64,000 nucleotides of DNA. Origin: Aquabacterium lacunae. Its GTDB lineage: Bacteria; Pseudomonadota; Gammaproteobacteria; Burkholderiales; Burkholderiaceae_C. Position 1 is the first letter of the stretch, and every line of letters begins with the position of its first letter. The position numbers and the translations under genes are program-made. The stretch lies in assembly GCF_004310865.1 (NCBI RefSeq), contig NZ_SIXI01000006.1, positions 124,001 to 188,000 on the forward strand, given 5' to 3'. This document shows, piece by piece, positions 1 through 8,506 of this stretch. The notes below the pieces were generated by a model, which saw only the letters and a program-made list of their open reading frames with translations, did not search any database and was not told the origin of the DNA.

Positions 1-986
1 GCGTGGAACATGCCGCCAGGGTTGCCCGACGCCAGGGTGGCGGGTTCGGCTTGCGCGTCGATCAGGTGCACCTGCCAGCCCTGGCGGGTCAGGGCCCAGG
101 CGGCGGCGCAACCTGCCAGACCGGCGCCCACCACGGCCACGGTGCGGTGAGCCGCATCGGGCTCTGCCCACAGGCCGCCAGCGGGCGGTGCTGCCACATG
201 GCGAGGCTCGAAGCGTGCCGAGACCATGTCGCGCTTGCTGCCATGGCCCTGGCGTCGCTCGATCACGAAGCCCGCCTTGGTCAGGGTGTCTCGCATGGGC
301 CGGGCCACGCTCCAGGTGGCAGCCATGGCGCCGGGGGCGGCCAGCCGGTCCAAGCGGCCCAGCCAGCGTGCATCCCACATGTCCGGGTTCTTCGCGGGTG
401 AGAAGCCGTCCAGGTAGAAGCTGTCCACCTGGGCCATCAGGCTGGGGATCAGGTCGTGCACATCGCCCAGACCCAGCATCAACCGCACCTGGCCTGCAGC
501 ACCACCTGGCGTGCGCTCGGCCACTTCAAAGTCGATGGTGTGCCAGCCAGGTGTCAGCACGGGCCATTGGGCCACCAGGCGTGCGGCCAGTTCGGTGCGG
601 GCTACTTCCCAGTCGGGCATGGGTTCATCGGGGGCGTGTGCCGACCTCGCATGCACATCGCGCAGTTGCTGCGCGCTCAGTGGGTGCTTCTCGATGGAAA
701 TGAACACCAGCTGCTCGCAGCGCTGGGGGTCTTGCCGCCACGCTTGCCAGGTGGCCAGGAAGTTGTTGCCCAGCCCGAAGCCGGTTTCCAGGATCACGAA
801 GCGCGTGCGCCCCTGCCAGCGGGCTGGCAGGTCATTGCCGGCCAGGAACACGTGGCGTGACTGTGACCAGGCGCCTGCGTCCGAGTGGTACAGGTCGTCG
901 TAGTGGGGCGAGTAGGGGATCCGCGGGTCGTGCCCGCGGGGGCTTTTGCCCAGGGTGGCCAGTGTGAGGGGGCGGCGAGCGGTCAT
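1..986 (-). CDS. mnmC: MnmC, bifunctional tRNA wobble-uridine modification enzyme (partial)
   Basis: The left window edge removes the C-terminal part; about 328 codons are visible. In known MnmC proteins the N-terminal methyltransferase and C-terminal FAD-dependent oxidoreductase complete the mnm5(s2)U modification at the tRNA wobble position. Here a SAM-binding segment ETGFGLGNNF lies near residue 66, DGFSPAKNPDMW near 190, and the FAD-binding Rossmann motif GAGLAG near 286, which is the MnmC2-then-MnmC1 order. The ATG is chosen because the protein then opens in the family style just before the conserved PYSPHYDDLYHS segment. It is transcribed in the same direction as the 3-hydroxybutyrate dehydrogenase gene upstream, 59 bp away. 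A 9-bp hairpin sits directly in front of the start codon. Confidence 0.93.
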   Translation of the reverse strand, partial: MTARRPLTLATLGKSPRGHDPRIPYSPHYDDLYHSDAGAWSQSRHVFLAGNDLPARWQGRTRFVILETGFGLGNNFLATWQAWRQDPQRCEQLVFISIEKHPLSAQQLRDVHARSAHAPDEPMPDWEVARTELAARLVAQWPVLTPGWHTIDFEVAERTPGGAAGQVRLMLGLGDVHDLIPSLMAQVDSFYLDGFSPAKNPDMWDARWLGRLDRLAAPGAMAATWSVARPMRDTLTKAGFVIERRQGHGSKRDMVSARFEPRHVAAPPAGGLWAEPDAAHRTVAVVGAGLAGCAAAWALTRQGWQVHLIDAQAEPATLASGNPGGMFH

Positions 987-989
987 GAG

Positions 990-1015
990 GGCCTGCATCT
1001 TAATGAATGCAGGCC
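990..1015. other. 9-bp inverted repeat in front of mnmC
   Basis: GGCCTGCAT and ATGCAGGCC form a perfect 9-bp stem with an 8-nt AT-rich loop. It lies between the stop of the 3-hydroxybutyrate dehydrogenase gene and the mnmC start, 3 bp from the mnmC ATG. There is no T-run, so it is a poor intrinsic terminator. The only purine-rich stretch available as an mnmC ribosome binding site (GCAGG) is inside the stem. Confidence 0.6.
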
Positions 1016-1045
1016 GCCTGCCATGGCCTGTCGCTCTGGAGCGGC

Positions 1046-1828
1046 TTACTGCGCCACCCAGCCGCCGTCCATGTTCCAGGCCACACCGCGCACGTTGTCG
1101 GCCGAGGGGGAGCACAGGAACACGGCCAGGTCACCCAGCTGGGCCGGGGTCACGAACTGCAGCGAGGGTTGCTTTTCGCCCAGCAGGTCTTTCTGCGCCT
1201 CTTCCACGGTGATGCCACCCTTCGCCGCGCGGTCATCGATCTGCTTTTGCACCAGCGGGGTCAGCACCCAGCCGGGGCAGATGGCGTTGCAGGTCACACC
1301 CGTGGTCGCGGTTTCCAGGGCCACAGCCTTGGTCAGCCCCACCAGGCCATGCTTGGCCGCCACGTAGGCCGATTTGCCTGCCGACGCCACCAGACCATGG
1401 GCCGAGGCCAGGTTGATGATGCGGCCCCAGTTTTTCGCACGCATGCCCGGCACCACCAGGCGCGTGGTGTGAAAGGCCGAACTCAGGTTGATGGCGATGA
1501 CGGCATCCCACTTCTCAACGGGGAAGTTCTCGACATTGGCCACGTGCTGGATGCCGGCGTTGTTCACCAGGATGTCCACGCCACCGAACTCGGCGTTCGC
1601 GTAGGCCACCATGGCTTCGATCTCGGCGGGTTTGGACATGTCGGCCCCGTGGTAACCCACACGGATGCCGTGGGCGCTGCCGACCTGCAACACTTCGGCC
1701 TTGGGGCCTTCGCTGTCGCCAAAGCCATTGAGAATGATGTTCGCGCCCTGTGCGGCCAGCTGGCGGGCCATGCCCAGGCCAATGCCACTGGTCGAGCCGG
1801 TGACAAGCGCGGTTTTTCCTTTCAACAT
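1046..1828 (-). CDS. bdhA: 3-hydroxybutyrate dehydrogenase
   Basis: A 260-residue short-chain dehydrogenase that interconverts (R)-3-hydroxybutyrate and acetoacetate with NAD+, the last step in breakdown of polyhydroxybutyrate. The cofactor motif GSTSGIG is at residues 11-17, NNAG at 89-92, and the catalytic residues are Ser142, Tyr155 and Lys159. The substrate-binding set known from structurally studied 3-hydroxybutyrate dehydrogenases is also present: Gln94, His144, Lys152 and Gln196. This separates it from generic FabG-like reductases. The ATG is preceded by a strong AGGAGG, and a longer in-frame extension upstream lacks family similarity. It is divergent from an alpha/beta hydrolase gene, 78 bp away. 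Confidence 0.95.
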   Translation of the reverse strand: MLKGKTALVTGSTSGIGLGMARQLAAQGANIILNGFGDSEGPKAEVLQVGSAHGIRVGYHGADMSKPAEIEAMVAYANAEFGGVDILVNNAGIQHVANVENFPVEKWDAVIAINLSSAFHTTRLVVPGMRAKNWGRIINLASAHGLVASAGKSAYVAAKHGLVGLTKAVALETATTGVTCNAICPGWVLTPLVQKQIDDRAAKGGITVEEAQKDLLGEKQPSLQFVTPAQLGDLAVFLCSPSADNVRGVAWNMDGGWVAQ

Positions 1829-1873
1829 TCGGGCCTCCTGTGGGGTCATTGCCAAACAAAATGATTGCTTCGG

Positions 1874-1884
1874 CCCATTATGGG
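1874..1884. promoter_or_regulatory. Palindrome with -10-like hexamers between bdhA and hydrolase gene
   Basis: CCCATTATGGG is a perfect palindrome in the 78-bp divergent intergenic region. It reads CATAAT toward bdhA and CATTAT toward the hydrolase, either of which could serve as a -10 box. No convincing -35 element accompanies it, so promoter function is an inference. Confidence 0.35.
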
Positions 1885-1906
1885 TCGTCCACCCCGTAGG
1901 CACAGC

Positions 1907-2860
1907 ATGAATCAAGCCAATCAAACCACCGTTTCATCGCCGTCGACATCGCCCACGCTGCACCATGTCCGCTGCCCCGGGGCCAGCAAGACCGACCCCG
2001 CCGGCCACCAGATGGCTTACTGGAGCTGGGGTGATCCGGCCAACCCGCGCACAGTGGTGTGCGTGCATGGTCTGAGCCGCCAGGGCCGAGATTTCGATGT
2101 GCTGGCGCAGCGCCTCAGCGCCCACTGCCATGTGGTCTGTCCCGACGTGGCCGGACGTGGGCATTCCGACTGGCTGGCCGAGCCGCAGCAGTACCAGATC
2201 CTGACCTATGCGGGCGACATGGTGCAGCTGGTGCAGCACCTCAAGGCCAGCAAAGGCATCACGGCGGCCGACTGGTCCATCGACTGGGTGGGCACGTCAA
2301 TGGGGGGGCTGATCGGCCTGGCCTTGTCCACCGTGCCGCCTCAAGCCACCGGGGCCCAACTGCGCCGCATGGTGCTCAACGACGTGGGCCCGCGCCTGCG
2401 CTACGAAGCCATCGTGCGCATCGGTGACTACCTCGGCGTGCCACGCCAGTTCGCCACAGAACAAGAGGCCGCCGACTACCTCTGGAGCATTTCCACCAGT
2501 TTCGGCCCGCACACGCCGGCGCAGTGGCTGGCCCTGTCGCGACCCATGTTGCGCCCGGCCCCTGGCGGTGTGGGTTTCGTCCTGCATTACGACCCCTCGA
2601 TCGCCATCCCGTTCAAGGCCATCGATGCAGAAGGTGCCGCTGCCGGGCAGGCCGCGGTCTGGCAGATGTACGACGGGCTCAAGGCCGACACGCTGCTGCT
2701 GCGTGGCGCCGAGTCCGACCTGCTGGATGCCGACACCGCCCAGGAGATGACCCAGCGGGGTGCCAAGGCTCGGCTGGTCGAATTCGCTGGCGTGGGCCAT
2801 GCGCCCACCCTGGTGGCCGACGACCAGGTGGCCGTGGTGGAGGGGTTCCTGCTGGCATGA
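1907..2860 (+). CDS. Alpha/beta hydrolase
   Basis: A 317-residue alpha/beta-hydrolase-fold enzyme of unknown substrate. The fold is indicated by VCVHGLSRQGRDF near residue 51 (oxyanion region), the nucleophile elbow GTSMGG with Ser131, and a C-terminal VGHAP with the likely catalytic His. The ATG at the start of MNQANQ is preferred; in-frame codons further upstream overlap the likely bdhA promoter region. The stop overlaps the relA start (ATGA), so the two are translationally coupled. Divergence from bdhA makes an ester from polyhydroxybutyrate metabolism a possible substrate, but no residue proves this. Confidence 0.85.
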   Translation: MNQANQTTVSSPSTSPTLHHVRCPGASKTDPAGHQMAYWSWGDPANPRTVVCVHGLSRQGRDFDVLAQRLSAHCHVVCPDVAGRGHSDWLAEPQQYQILTYAGDMVQLVQHLKASKGITAADWSIDWVGTSMGGLIGLALSTVPPQATGAQLRRMVLNDVGPRLRYEAIVRIGDYLGVPRQFATEQEAADYLWSISTSFGPHTPAQWLALSRPMLRPAPGGVGFVLHYDPSIAIPFKAIDAEGAAAGQAAVWQMYDGLKADTLLLRGAESDLLDADTAQEMTQRGAKARLVEFAGVGHAPTLVADDQVAVVEGFLLA

Positions 2861-5163
2861 AGACGGGTTTTCTGCAGCCGACCACCGGCCTGGTGCCGGG
2901 CGAGCCGCCTTCCGTGATCACAGGTGATGCGCCTGCTGCCATCGTGGCCTGGGCCGACCTGGCCCCGGGCGACACCTTGCCTGAAGGGCAGGGCACGGCG
3001 CTTCTGCAGCGCGCGCGGGCGTTCGCCGAGCCCCTGCTGTTGCAACAGCGTTTCGACACCGGTGAGCCTGCCCTGGCCCATGCCGACGGCACGGCCACCA
3101 TCCTGCAAGGCATCGGGGCCCCGCCTGCATTGCGTGCTGCGGCCTATCTGGTCTATGCCAGCGAGTACCTCACCCCGGCCGACGAAGTGATCGCACGCGC
3201 TTTTGGTGACGACATGGCCCAGCTCACCAGCGCCACGCGCAAGCTGGTGCAAGTGCAGCGCAGTGCCCGAGACGCACTGGGCGACGACACCGACGGCCCG
3301 CTGCCAGCCGAGCAGATCGAGCGCATCCGCAAGATGCTGCTGGCTTTCTCGCGTGACCTGCGCGTGGTGCTGGTGCGCCTGGCATCGCGCCTGCAGACCC
3401 TGCGCCATTACGCCGACAGCAAGCAGGCCTGCCCCAAGGCCCTGGCCCGCGAATCGCTGCAGGTGTTCGCGCCCCTGGCCAACCGGCTGGGCATCTGGCA
3501 GATCAAGTGGGAACTGGAAGACCTGGCCTTCCGCTTTCTGCAGCCCGACACCTACAAGGACATCGCCAGGGCGCTGGAAAGCAAGCGTGTCGACCGCGAA
3601 CAGCAGGTCGAGGCCGCGCGCCAGCGCCTGAGCGATGCCCTGCAGGCCATGGGCCTGAACGCCCTGGTCCAAGGCCGCCCCAAGCACATCTACAGCATCT
3701 ACAAGAAGATGCAGGGCAAGCGCCTGTCGCTCGACCGTGTGTTCGACCTGCAAGCCCTGCGCGTGATCGTGCCGGACGTTCCGGCCTGCTACGCCGCCCT
3801 CAGCCGCACGCACGAACTTTGGCAGCCCTTGCCCGAAGAGTTCTCTGACTACATCGCGCGGCCCAAGGCCAACGGCTACCAGTCGCTGCACACGGTGGTG
3901 ATGGACGATGCCGGCCGCCCCATCGAGATCCAGATCCGCACCCAGGCCATGCACGACCATGCCGAAAGCGGCGTGGCCGCCCATTGGGCCTACAAGGAAG
4001 CGGGTGCCAAAGGCTATGCCGGCGTGCAGGCTGCCGGTGATTTCGAAAGCCGCGTGGCCGAAGCGCGCAAGACCGTGCTGCGTCAGCTGCTGGCCTGGGA
4101 GCGTGATCTGGCCAGCAGCGAGGCCGAGCAGGTGCCCGGCGGCCCCGGCCTGTTCGAAGACCGCATCTACATCTTCACGCCTGAGGGTGCCATCATCGAC
4201 CTGCCTGCTGGCAGCACGCCGGTCGACTTTGCCTACACCGTGCACACCACGCTGGGCCATCGCTGCCGGGGCGCACGGGTCGATGGCGCCATGGTGCCCC
4301 TGAACACCACCTTGCGCAGTGGCCAGACCGTCGAGGTGGTGGCGGCCAAGGAAGGTGGCCCCTCGCGTGACTGGCTCAACCCCGAGCTGGGTTACGTGAA
4401 CAGCCCACGTGCACGCGCCAAGGTGCGTTCATGGTTCAACGCCCTGGCCCTGCAGGAAACCGTGGCGCGCGGGCGCGAGCAGGTGGAAAAACTGCTGCAG
4501 CGGATGGGGCGCACCGCGCTCAAGCTCGACGACCTGGCCTCCGACCTGGGCTTCAAGAGCGCCGAGGCCCTGTTCGAGGTGGTGGGCAAGGACGAGTACT
4601 CGCTCAAGAACGTGGAGGCGCTGCTCAAACCGGCAGAACCTTCCGTCGATGCCGACCAGTGGCTGGCCCAGCGCCTGAACAAAGCGGGCCAGCCCGAAGC
4701 GGCCATGCAGGGCAAAGGCGTGCTGGTGGTGGGCATGGATTCGCTGCTCACGCAATTGGCTCGCTGCTGCAAGCCTGCCAAGGGCGATGCCATCGGTGGC
4801 TATGTCACGCGCGGCAAGGGCGTGGCCGTGCACCGGCTCGATTGCAGCAACTGGCGGCAGATGGCGGCCCAGAACCCCGAGCGCGTCATCCCGGTCACCT
4901 GGGGGCGTTCGTCGGCGGGCGACAAAGAAGACCAGTACGCGGTCGATGTGCTGGTGGAGGGGCTGGACCGCCCGGGCCTGCTGCGTGATGTGTGCGACGC
5001 CTTTGCCCAAGGCAAGGCTCATGTGTCGGCCATGCACAGCCAGGCCCAGCGTGAGCGCGTGGCCATCAGCCTGACTCTGCAGACGGCTGATACCGCACGC
5101 TTGCAAGGCCTGCTGGCCAAGGTGGCCCAGGTCGATGGCGTGCTCAAGGCCCGGCGCAAATGA
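2857..5163 (+). CDS. relA: RelA, (p)ppGpp synthetase (GTP pyrophosphokinase)
   Basis: 768 residues. RelA transfers pyrophosphate from ATP to GTP/GDP on stalled ribosomes to make the alarmone (p)ppGpp. The N-terminal hydrolase region (about 60-200) is degenerate: the His-Asp pair expected in SpoT/Rel hydrolases is absent where the sequence reads YLVYASEYL, which fits a synthetase-only RelA. The synthetase domain follows, with RPKHIYSIYKK near 274 and RPKANGYQSLHTVV near 334. A TGS domain starts near 434 (EDRIYIFTPEG), a Cys-Cys zinc-finger/RIS region near 629-665 (ARCCKP), and an ACT domain covers about 695-768. It starts inside the stop codon of the hydrolase gene. Confidence 0.96.
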   Translation: MKTGFLQPTTGLVPGEPPSVITGDAPAAIVAWADLAPGDTLPEGQGTALLQRARAFAEPLLLQQRFDTGEPALAHADGTATILQGIGAPPALRAAAYLVYASEYLTPADEVIARAFGDDMAQLTSATRKLVQVQRSARDALGDDTDGPLPAEQIERIRKMLLAFSRDLRVVLVRLASRLQTLRHYADSKQACPKALARESLQVFAPLANRLGIWQIKWELEDLAFRFLQPDTYKDIARALESKRVDREQQVEAARQRLSDALQAMGLNALVQGRPKHIYSIYKKMQGKRLSLDRVFDLQALRVIVPDVPACYAALSRTHELWQPLPEEFSDYIARPKANGYQSLHTVVMDDAGRPIEIQIRTQAMHDHAESGVAAHWAYKEAGAKGYAGVQAAGDFESRVAEARKTVLRQLLAWERDLASSEAEQVPGGPGLFEDRIYIFTPEGAIIDLPAGSTPVDFAYTVHTTLGHRCRGARVDGAMVPLNTTLRSGQTVEVVAAKEGGPSRDWLNPELGYVNSPRARAKVRSWFNALALQETVARGREQVEKLLQRMGRTALKLDDLASDLGFKSAEALFEVVGKDEYSLKNVEALLKPAEPSVDADQWLAQRLNKAGQPEAAMQGKGVLVVGMDSLLTQLARCCKPAKGDAIGGYVTRGKGVAVHRLDCSNWRQMAAQNPERVIPVTWGRSSAGDKEDQYAVDVLVEGLDRPGLLRDVCDAFAQGKAHVSAMHSQAQRERVAISLTLQTADTARLQGLLAKVAQVDGVLKARRK

Positions 5164-5187
5164 CGCGCGCCACTTTTTTCAAAAATC

Positions 5188-5217
5188 TTGCAGGTGCTGC
5201 AAAAACAGTGTTATAGT
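5188..5217 (+). promoter_or_regulatory. Promoter of tRNA-Val
   Basis: TTGCAG and TATAGT are separated by 18 bp, ending 11 bp before the first base of the tRNA, as expected for a sigma-70 tRNA promoter. The stretch after -10 is pyrimidine and GC rich. Confidence 0.65.
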
Positions 5218-5228
5218 TTCGTTCTCGC

Positions 5229-5305
5229 AGGCGCATAGCTCAGTTGGTTAGAGCACCACCTTGACATGGTGGGGGTCGTTGGTTCGAATCCAATTGCGCC
5301 TACCA
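5229..5305 (+). tRNA. tRNA-Val (GAC)
   Basis: A 77-nt cloverleaf. The acceptor stem AGGCGCA pairs with TGCGCCT, the D arm contains AGCTCAGTTGGTTAGAGC, the anticodon stem CCACC/GGTGG encloses TTGACAT with anticodon GAC, the T arm carries GGTTCGAATCC, and CCA is genome-encoded. It stands alone between relA and phaR, with its own promoter and terminator. Confidence 0.97.
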
Positions 5306-5313
5306 GAATCCAG

Positions 5314-5345
5314 CCCCTTGCATCGTTCGGTGCAAGGGGTTTTTG
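5314..5345 (+). terminator. Rho-independent terminator after tRNA-Val
   Basis: CCCCTTGCA and TGCAAGGGG make a perfect 9-bp stem with an 8-nt loop, followed by a T-rich tract (TTTTTGTTTTG). Confidence 0.9.
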
Positions 5346-5516
5346 TTTTGCCCCGTTCCTGGTTGTCGGCACGCTTTGGTTTCCCCTCCCGCGCTAGCGT
5401 ACCGTCCGAGGGTTCCATCGGGGCCATCGGGTGAGCAAATGCCCGGCTTGGCCAGGCCACTTCGGCGCCCTCAGTGTGGGCTAGAGCCCTACAATGGGCC
5501 GCATACAGGAGATGGT

Positions 5517-6071
5517 ATGACCACAGCCCCCAAGAGCCGTCGCGCCCGGTCTGAATCCGGAGACGAGCCTTCGTCTGCCAGTGTGCCCCCCGGTGTGCGG
5601 GCCATCAAGAAATATCCCAACCGGCGTTTGTACGACACCCAGACCAGCAGTTACATCACGCTGGCTGACGTGAAAGACATGGTCATGGCCTGCGAAAACT
5701 TCGCCGTGGTCGATGCCAAGACGGGCGATGACCTGACCCGGTCCATCCTGCTGCAGATCATTCTGGAGGAGGAGACGGGGGGGGTGCCCATGTTCTCCAC
5801 CCAGGCACTGGCCCAGATCATCCGCTTCTACGGCCACACCATGCAGGGGATGATGGGCAACTACCTGGAAAAGAACATCCAGTCCTTCATCGATCTGCAG
5901 GCCAAACTGACCGAGAACTCGATGGTGAACCTGCCGAACCCCATGCAGAGCTTCATGACGAGTTACATGGAGCAGTCGACGCAGATGTTCACGCAGATGC
6001 AGGAGCAGATGACCAAGCAGGCCGAGTCGCTCATGGGCAACCTTGGCAACTTCCCCGGTACCCGCAAGTGA
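5517..6071 (+). CDS. phaR: PhaR, polyhydroxyalkanoate synthesis repressor
   Basis: A 184-residue PHB/PHA accumulation regulator. PhaR represses phasin and its own gene and is released by binding to polymer granules. The N-terminal DNA-binding domain has the signature IKKYPNRRLYDTQTSSYITL near residues 28-47, followed by a PHB-accumulation domain rich in Gln and Met toward the C-terminus. The start ATG follows ACAGGAGAT, a good ribosome binding site, and a TACAAT -10-like hexamer sits about 25 bp upstream. phaR is often beside phaC/phaA/phaB, but none of those is in this window; bdhA is the nearest PHB gene. Confidence 0.95.
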   Translation: MTTAPKSRRARSESGDEPSSASVPPGVRAIKKYPNRRLYDTQTSSYITLADVKDMVMACENFAVVDAKTGDDLTRSILLQIILEEETGGVPMFSTQALAQIIRFYGHTMQGMMGNYLEKNIQSFIDLQAKLTENSMVNLPNPMQSFMTSYMEQSTQMFTQMQEQMTKQAESLMGNLGNFPGTRK

Positions 6072-6080
6072 GCCCTCGCG

Positions 6081-6110
6081 GCTGAGGCCTTTGGGGCCTC
6101 AGCGCTTCTT
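6081..6110. terminator. Bidirectional terminator between phaR and the esterase gene
   Basis: GCTGAGGCC and GGCCTCAGC form a 9-bp perfect stem with a 5-nt loop, followed on the + strand by a T-containing tract (GCTTCTTT). The hairpin includes the stop codon of the convergent esterase gene. Confidence 0.75.
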
Positions 6111-6842
6111 TGAAGGCTTCTGCAGGGCATTGAGCACAGGCAGCAGCACGGGCCAGATGTTGCGGTCAAGGATCACCGGGTGGGCCTTGGCCTGAGGGTG
6201 GATGCCGTCGGCCTGGAACCAGTCGCGTGCGTCCGGTCGGTCGGCCACGCCCGCCAGCATGAACGGCACCAGAGGCACCCGGTGGGTTTGCGCCACGGTG
6301 GTGAACAGGGCCGCGAACTGGTCCGCGTAGCGCTGCCCGAAATTCGGTGGCATCTGCATGCCCACCAGCACCACCTCGGCGCGTTGGGCCTGGGCCAGGC
6401 TCACCAGCCTGGAAAGGTTGTCCTGGGTCACCTTCAGCGACAGCCCGCGCAAGGCATCGTTGGCACCCAGCTCGATCACCACCACGCCGGGCCGGTGCGC
6501 CTTGAGAAGGGCAGGCAAGCGGCTCAGGCCACCCGCCGTGGTCTCGCCGCTGATGCTGGCGTTGACCACCGGGATCGTCGGCCCCTTGGCGCGCAGTCTG
6601 GCCTCCATCAGGGCCACCCAGCCTTGGCCGCGAGGCAGACCGTATTCGGCAGACAGGCTGTCGCCCAGGATCAGCAGGGGCGCGGTTGACAATGTGCCGG
6701 CTGTGGACGCAGGCACTCCCTGGGGCGCACCCAGCGCGTTGCCCGCTGTCAGCGCCCAGAGCAGCGGTGCGGAACAGGTGGCCAGGCCGGTGAGCCATAG
6801 GCGACGGCCCGGATGGACAGAATGGGTTTGATGCTGTGGCAT
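6099..6842 (-). CDS. tesA: TesA-like GDSL arylesterase/lysophospholipase
   Basis: A 247-residue secreted SGNH/GDSL hydrolase resembling TesA (acyl-CoA thioesterase I / protease I / lysophospholipase L1). Block I LILGDSLSAEYG holds the nucleophile Ser, block III is ELGANDALRG with the conserved GxND, and block V DGIHPQ has the catalytic Asp and His. An N-terminal basic and hydrophobic stretch ending in ALGA looks like a signal peptide, so the enzyme is probably periplasmic. An in-frame ATG 69 bp upstream is a less likely start; neither start has a clear ribosome binding site. As in enterobacteria, it is divergent from a YbbA-type ABC ATPase gene. Confidence 0.88.
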   Translation of the reverse strand: MPQHQTHSVHPGRRLWLTGLATCSAPLLWALTAGNALGAPQGVPASTAGTLSTAPLLILGDSLSAEYGLPRGQGWVALMEARLRAKGPTIPVVNASISGETTAGGLSRLPALLKAHRPGVVVIELGANDALRGLSLKVTQDNLSRLVSLAQAQRAEVVLVGMQMPPNFGQRYADQFAALFTTVAQTHRVPLVPFMLAGVADRPDARDWFQADGIHPQAKAHPVILDRNIWPVLLPVLNALQKPSKKR

Positions 6843-6934
6843 GGGTGAACGATACGACAAGCTACATGGGCTGGCACGCCACCAGGGATTGCGGCGTGGC
6901 GTAGAGTGCATGGGTTGCTGCTTCGTCTGCCCTC

Positions 6935-7654
6935 ATGCCTGACCATCACGTCACCCGCTCCAGCGCTCCCTCGTCGATTTCGCCCGTGCTGCGTGCTCAA
7001 GACATCACCAAGACTGTGACCGACAGCAGCGGGGCGCTCAGCATCTTGCAGGGAGCCAGTCTGGCCGTGCAGCCCGGTGAAACCGTGGCCCTGGTCGGTG
7101 CATCTGGTTCGGGCAAGAGCACGCTCTTGTCCATCCTGGCGGGGCTGGATGTGCCCAGCAGTGGCGAGGTGTGGCTGGCCGGGCAGCCCCTGTTCGCGCT
7201 GGGTGAAGACCAGCGGGCCGCACACCGTGCCGCCCACATCGGCTTCGTGTTCCAGAATTTCCAGCTGATTGGCCACCTCACCGCGCTGGAGAACGTGATG
7301 TTGCCGCTGGAATTGCGCGGCGAAACCCGTGCGCATGAGCTGGCCACGGCCATGCTGCGACGCGTGGGCTTGGGTGAGCGCCTCGGGCACCGCCCCACCG
7401 TCATGTCGGGGGGCGAGCAGCAGCGCGTGGCCCTGGCCCGCGCCTTCGTGGTGCAGCCGGCCTTGCTGATGGCCGATGAGCCCACAGGCAGTCTGGACCA
7501 TGCCACGGGGCAGGCCGTGATCGATCTCATGTTCAGCCTCAATGCCGACCTTGGCACGGCGCTGCTGCTCGTCACGCATGACCTGCAACTGGCCCGGCGC
7601 TGTCAGCGAGTGCTGCGGGTGCAGCAGGGGCGCCTGACCGAAGAAAGCACCTGA
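6935..7654 (+). CDS. ybbA: YbbA/LolD-type ABC transporter ATP-binding protein
   Basis: 239 residues. The Walker A motif is GASGSGKST, the Q-loop VFQNFQL, the ABC signature SGGEQQRVALARA, Walker B LLMADEP, and the H-loop His is in LVTHD. Proteins of this group pair with MacB/YbbP-type permeases to move or extract membrane-bound molecules. No permease gene follows: the next gene is rlmB, 42 bp downstream. The arrangement with a divergent tesA matches the enterobacterial tesA-ybbA pair. The partner permease must be elsewhere or missing. Confidence 0.85.
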   Translation: MPDHHVTRSSAPSSISPVLRAQDITKTVTDSSGALSILQGASLAVQPGETVALVGASGSGKSTLLSILAGLDVPSSGEVWLAGQPLFALGEDQRAAHRAAHIGFVFQNFQLIGHLTALENVMLPLELRGETRAHELATAMLRRVGLGERLGHRPTVMSGGEQQRVALARAFVVQPALLMADEPTGSLDHATGQAVIDLMFSLNADLGTALLLVTHDLQLARRCQRVLRVQQGRLTEEST

Positions 7655-7696
7655 AGAAGCGTCTGTGCGACTTGGGGGCTGCAGTACCATCGCCCC

Positions 7697-8443
7697 ATGA
7701 GTGCAAAACAACTGTTGTTCGGGTTTCACGCCGTCACCGTTCGCCTGAAGGTGGCCCCCGATTCCGTGCGTGAACTGCTGGTCGATGCGGGTCGCAAAGA
7801 CCAGCGCATGCGCCAATTCCTGGCCCGGGCCGAAGAAGCTGGCGTCACCATCACCGAACTGGACGACGATCGCCTGCAAAAGCTGTGCGGCACCCACCGT
7901 CACCAGGGTGTTGTGGCCCGAGTGGACGCCATTCAGCACACCCATTCGCTGGACGACCTGCTCGACGGCATCGAAGAGCCGCCGCTGATCCTGGTGCTCG
8001 ACGGCATCACCGATCCGCACAATCTGGGCGCCTGCCTGCGTGTGGCCGACGGTGCGGGTGTGCACGCGGTGATCGCCCCCAAGGACCACGCGGTGGGCAT
8101 CAATGCCACCGTGGCCAAGGTGGCCAGTGGCGCAGCCGAGACCGTGCCGTACTTCATGGTGACCAACCTGGCGCGCACCCTGGGCGAACTCAAAGAGCGC
8201 GACATCTGGGTCACGGGCACGTCCGATGACGCGCCTGGCACTCTGTACGCGGCCGATTTCAAGGTGCCCACGGCCCTGGTGCTCGGTGCCGAGGGCAAGG
8301 GCATGCGCCAACTCACCCGCAAACATTGCGACCAGCTGGTCAGCATTCCCATGATGGGGGGCGTCGAAAGCCTGAACGTGTCGGTGGCCAGCGCCGTGTG
8401 CCTGTACGAAGCCCGCCGCCAACGCGGCTTCACCCGCGGCTGA
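7697..8443 (+). CDS. rlmB: RlmB, 23S rRNA (guanosine-2'-O)-methyltransferase
   Basis: A 248-residue SpoU/TrmH-family (SPOUT) enzyme that methylates the 2'-OH of G2251 in the 23S rRNA peptidyl-transferase region. The N-terminal RNA-binding substrate domain begins LFGFHAVTVRL. The three SPOUT motifs are visible: LDGITDPHNLGACLR near residue 102, LVLGAEGKGM near 193 and IPMMGGVESLNVSVA near 217. Length fits the family. No Shine-Dalgarno is evident, and a TACCAT hexamer ends only 6 nt before the ATG, so the message may be leaderless. Confidence 0.95.
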   Translation: MSAKQLLFGFHAVTVRLKVAPDSVRELLVDAGRKDQRMRQFLARAEEAGVTITELDDDRLQKLCGTHRHQGVVARVDAIQHTHSLDDLLDGIEEPPLILVLDGITDPHNLGACLRVADGAGVHAVIAPKDHAVGINATVAKVASGAAETVPYFMVTNLARTLGELKERDIWVTGTSDDAPGTLYAADFKVPTALVLGAEGKGMRQLTRKHCDQLVSIPMMGGVESLNVSVASAVCLYEARRQRGFTRG

Positions 8444-8506
8444 GCGCGCTCCTTTCCTGGCGTTTCATCACGCATGTCCACACATCCTCACCTTCCGCGA
8501 GGCAAC

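Noticed and set aside
3..1864. Several plus-strand frames over the mnmC and bdhA genes
   Set aside because: The minus strand encodes recognisable MnmC and 3-hydroxybutyrate dehydrogenase with catalytic residues in place; the plus frames have none.
2857..5163. The missing hydrolase His-Asp pair in RelA as damage
   Set aside because: Synthetase-only RelA proteins of beta- and gammaproteobacteria normally have a degenerate hydrolase domain.
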